Positions 63,239-64,000 of a DNA stretch of 64,000 nucleotides are shown piece by piece. Position 1 is the first letter of the stretch, and every line of letters begins with the position of its first letter. This stretch comes from Propionibacterium sp. (GTDB lineage: Bacteria; Actinomycetota; Actinomycetes; Propionibacteriales; Propionibacteriaceae), in the NCBI GenBank assembly GCA_012517405.1, contig JAAYVB010000044.1, positions 62,001 to 126,000 of the forward strand, in the 5' to 3' direction. The translations under genes were made by a program, and so were the position numbers. Under the pieces are notes generated by a model that worked only from the letters and a program-made list of their open reading frames with translations, was not told the origin of the DNA and made no database searches.

Positions 63239-64000
63239 TCAGTCTGCCCACAGACCCCGCCTCTTGGCTACATCCCGCAGTAGTCCGATGCGATCACTGA
63301 TCACCCCATCAATACCCAGGTCGATCAAATCGTCCATCTCGGCGGCTTCGTTGATCGTCCAGATGTGGATCCGCAGACCGTGCGCGCGGGCGGCGGTTAT
63401 CAGCCGGGGGGTGAGTACGCGCACCGACCGGCCACCGATCGTCTGGGTGACCGGAATCTGGAAAGCCTGCCCACCCAGGGAGATCAGGCGGGGCAGCATC
63501 GGGACGAAAGCGCTCAGAGCGACCGCGGGCGCCGTGAGGCCGGTCGCGACCGAGGGCATCAGCTTCCGGAAGCGGTGCAGCCGAAGCCAGCTGAACGAGG
63601 AGACACAGACCCGGTCCTGGGCCTGGTGCCGTTGCAGCGTTCTCACCAGTGGCGCGATCGCGCCCGGTGCCTTGATGTCGATGTTCAGGCGCGCGACGGG
63701 AAACGACTCGAGCACCTCGTCGAGGGTGGGGATCTGATCGATGCCGCCGATACGGGCCTCGCGCACCTGGCGGAAACTCATCGCGGCGAGCGTGCCGCTG
63801 GCGTCGGTCACGCGGTCGAGGACCTGATCATGGAAGGCCACCAGGTGACCGTCAGAGGTGGCGTGCACGTCCGTCTCGAGATAGCGGTAGCCCGCCTCCA
63901 CCGCGCGCCCGAACGCGTACAGACTGTTCTCGCGAGGTGCGTCCTTCTCGTCGAGGTAGCCGCCCCGATGCGCCATCAATGCGAACGGTTCATCGAAGTA
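63239..64000 (-). CDS. Glycerophosphodiester phosphodiesterase, N-terminus cut by window
   Basis: The visible 253 residues hold a GDPD domain. MAHRGGYLDEKDAPRENSL carries the catalytic His and the Arg/Glu pair, with YLETDVHATSDGHLVAFHD giving the metal Glu/Asp and second His. A TIM-barrel end (IWTINEAAEMDDLIDLGIDGVISD) completes it. Frame continues upstream past the window edge (YFDEPFAL before MAHRGG), so the true start is outside. No signal peptide visible. It hydrolyses glycerophosphodiesters to glycerol-3-phosphate, recycling phospholipid head groups. An 86-base gap separates it from rbpA. Confidence 0.9.
   Translation of the reverse strand, partial: YFDEPFALMAHRGGYLDEKDAPRENSLYAFGRAVEAGYRYLETDVHATSDGHLVAFHDQVLDRVTDASGTLAAMSFRQVREARIGGIDQIPTLDEVLESFPVARLNIDIKAPGAIAPLVRTLQRHQAQDRVCVSSFSWLRLHRFRKLMPSVATGLTAPAVALSAFVPMLPRLISLGGQAFQIPVTQTIGGRSVRVLTPRLITAARAHGLRIHIWTINEAAEMDDLIDLGIDGVISDRIGLLRDVAKRRGLWAD

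Overview
The window is chromosomal DNA from a high-GC Gram-positive bacterium of the Actinobacteria. The strongest markers are RbpA (zinc ligands at the mycobacterial positions), a Ppm1-type polyprenol-phosphate mannose synthase next to it, a HelR-type RNA polymerase motor, a NagR/DasR-like GntR regulator, and many promoters with a TANNNT -10 element 6-7 bases before a start codon. PPK2, a GlcNAc PTS, lactate dehydrogenase and mannose-type PTS remnants would suit a fermentative, polyphosphate-handling member such as a Propionibacteriaceae. That placement is inference.

Layout. 1-5.2 kb: a cut-off VOC protein, helR behind a rifamycin-associated element, an OsmC peroxidase, a NUDIX protein with a PIN/NYN-like tail, and a PadR regulator with its membrane partner. 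5.3-9.9 kb: HAD phosphatase, tRNA-Pro(GGG), then a decayed zone holding the C-terminal halves of a serine recombinase, an SDR and a PTS EIID, followed by intact GH13 and EIIA genes. 9.9-12 kb: an ABC exporter whose ATPase has an internal deletion, with its TetR regulator. 12-17.3 kb: ChrA, an AGCS symporter, an unknown protein and a WS/DGAT-like acyltransferase. 17.4-22.7 kb: the GlcNAc regulon (GntR, nagE, nagB, nagA) with three dre-like operators, then a VOC protein. 22.8-29.3 kb: a frameshifted secretory lipase, an ABC-2 exporter, a TetR-gap pair and a membrane protein.

29.4-31.4 kb: an extracytosolic flavin electron-transfer locus (FMN-binding lipoprotein, ApbE, NqrB/FNR-like reductase) broken by a deletion. 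31.4-35.3 kb: recQ, ppk2 and an L-2-hydroxyacid/lactate dehydrogenase. 35.3-38.8 kb: an aminotransferase diverging from a metQNI methionine transporter whose metQ has lost its 5' half. 38.8-49.2 kb: FAD-linked oxidase, DksA-like protein, mgtA, DUF3175, MFS/LysR pair, DUF2252, a membrane protein and a tandem universal stress protein. 49.3-55.2 kb: L,D-transpeptidase, MATE, OFA-type MFS and DHA2 MFS. 55.3-57.3 kb: an FMN riboswitch followed by ribXY-type riboflavin uptake genes. 57.4-60.5 kb: the overlapping metY-metX-metW operon. 60.5-64 kb: 5'-3' exonuclease and Lrp regulator facing away from a palindrome, ppm1 and rbpA converging on a strong bidirectional terminator, and a cut-off glycerophosphodiesterase.

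Recurring themes are flavin use (FMN riboswitch/RibXY, the broken ApbE locus, GlcD-like oxidase), methionine synthesis and uptake, amino-sugar use, and stress or antibiotic defence. The first 37 kb contains at least five genes broken by deletion or frameshift. I recognise none in the last 27 kb. No stretch over 300 bases lacks a gene or gene remnant.
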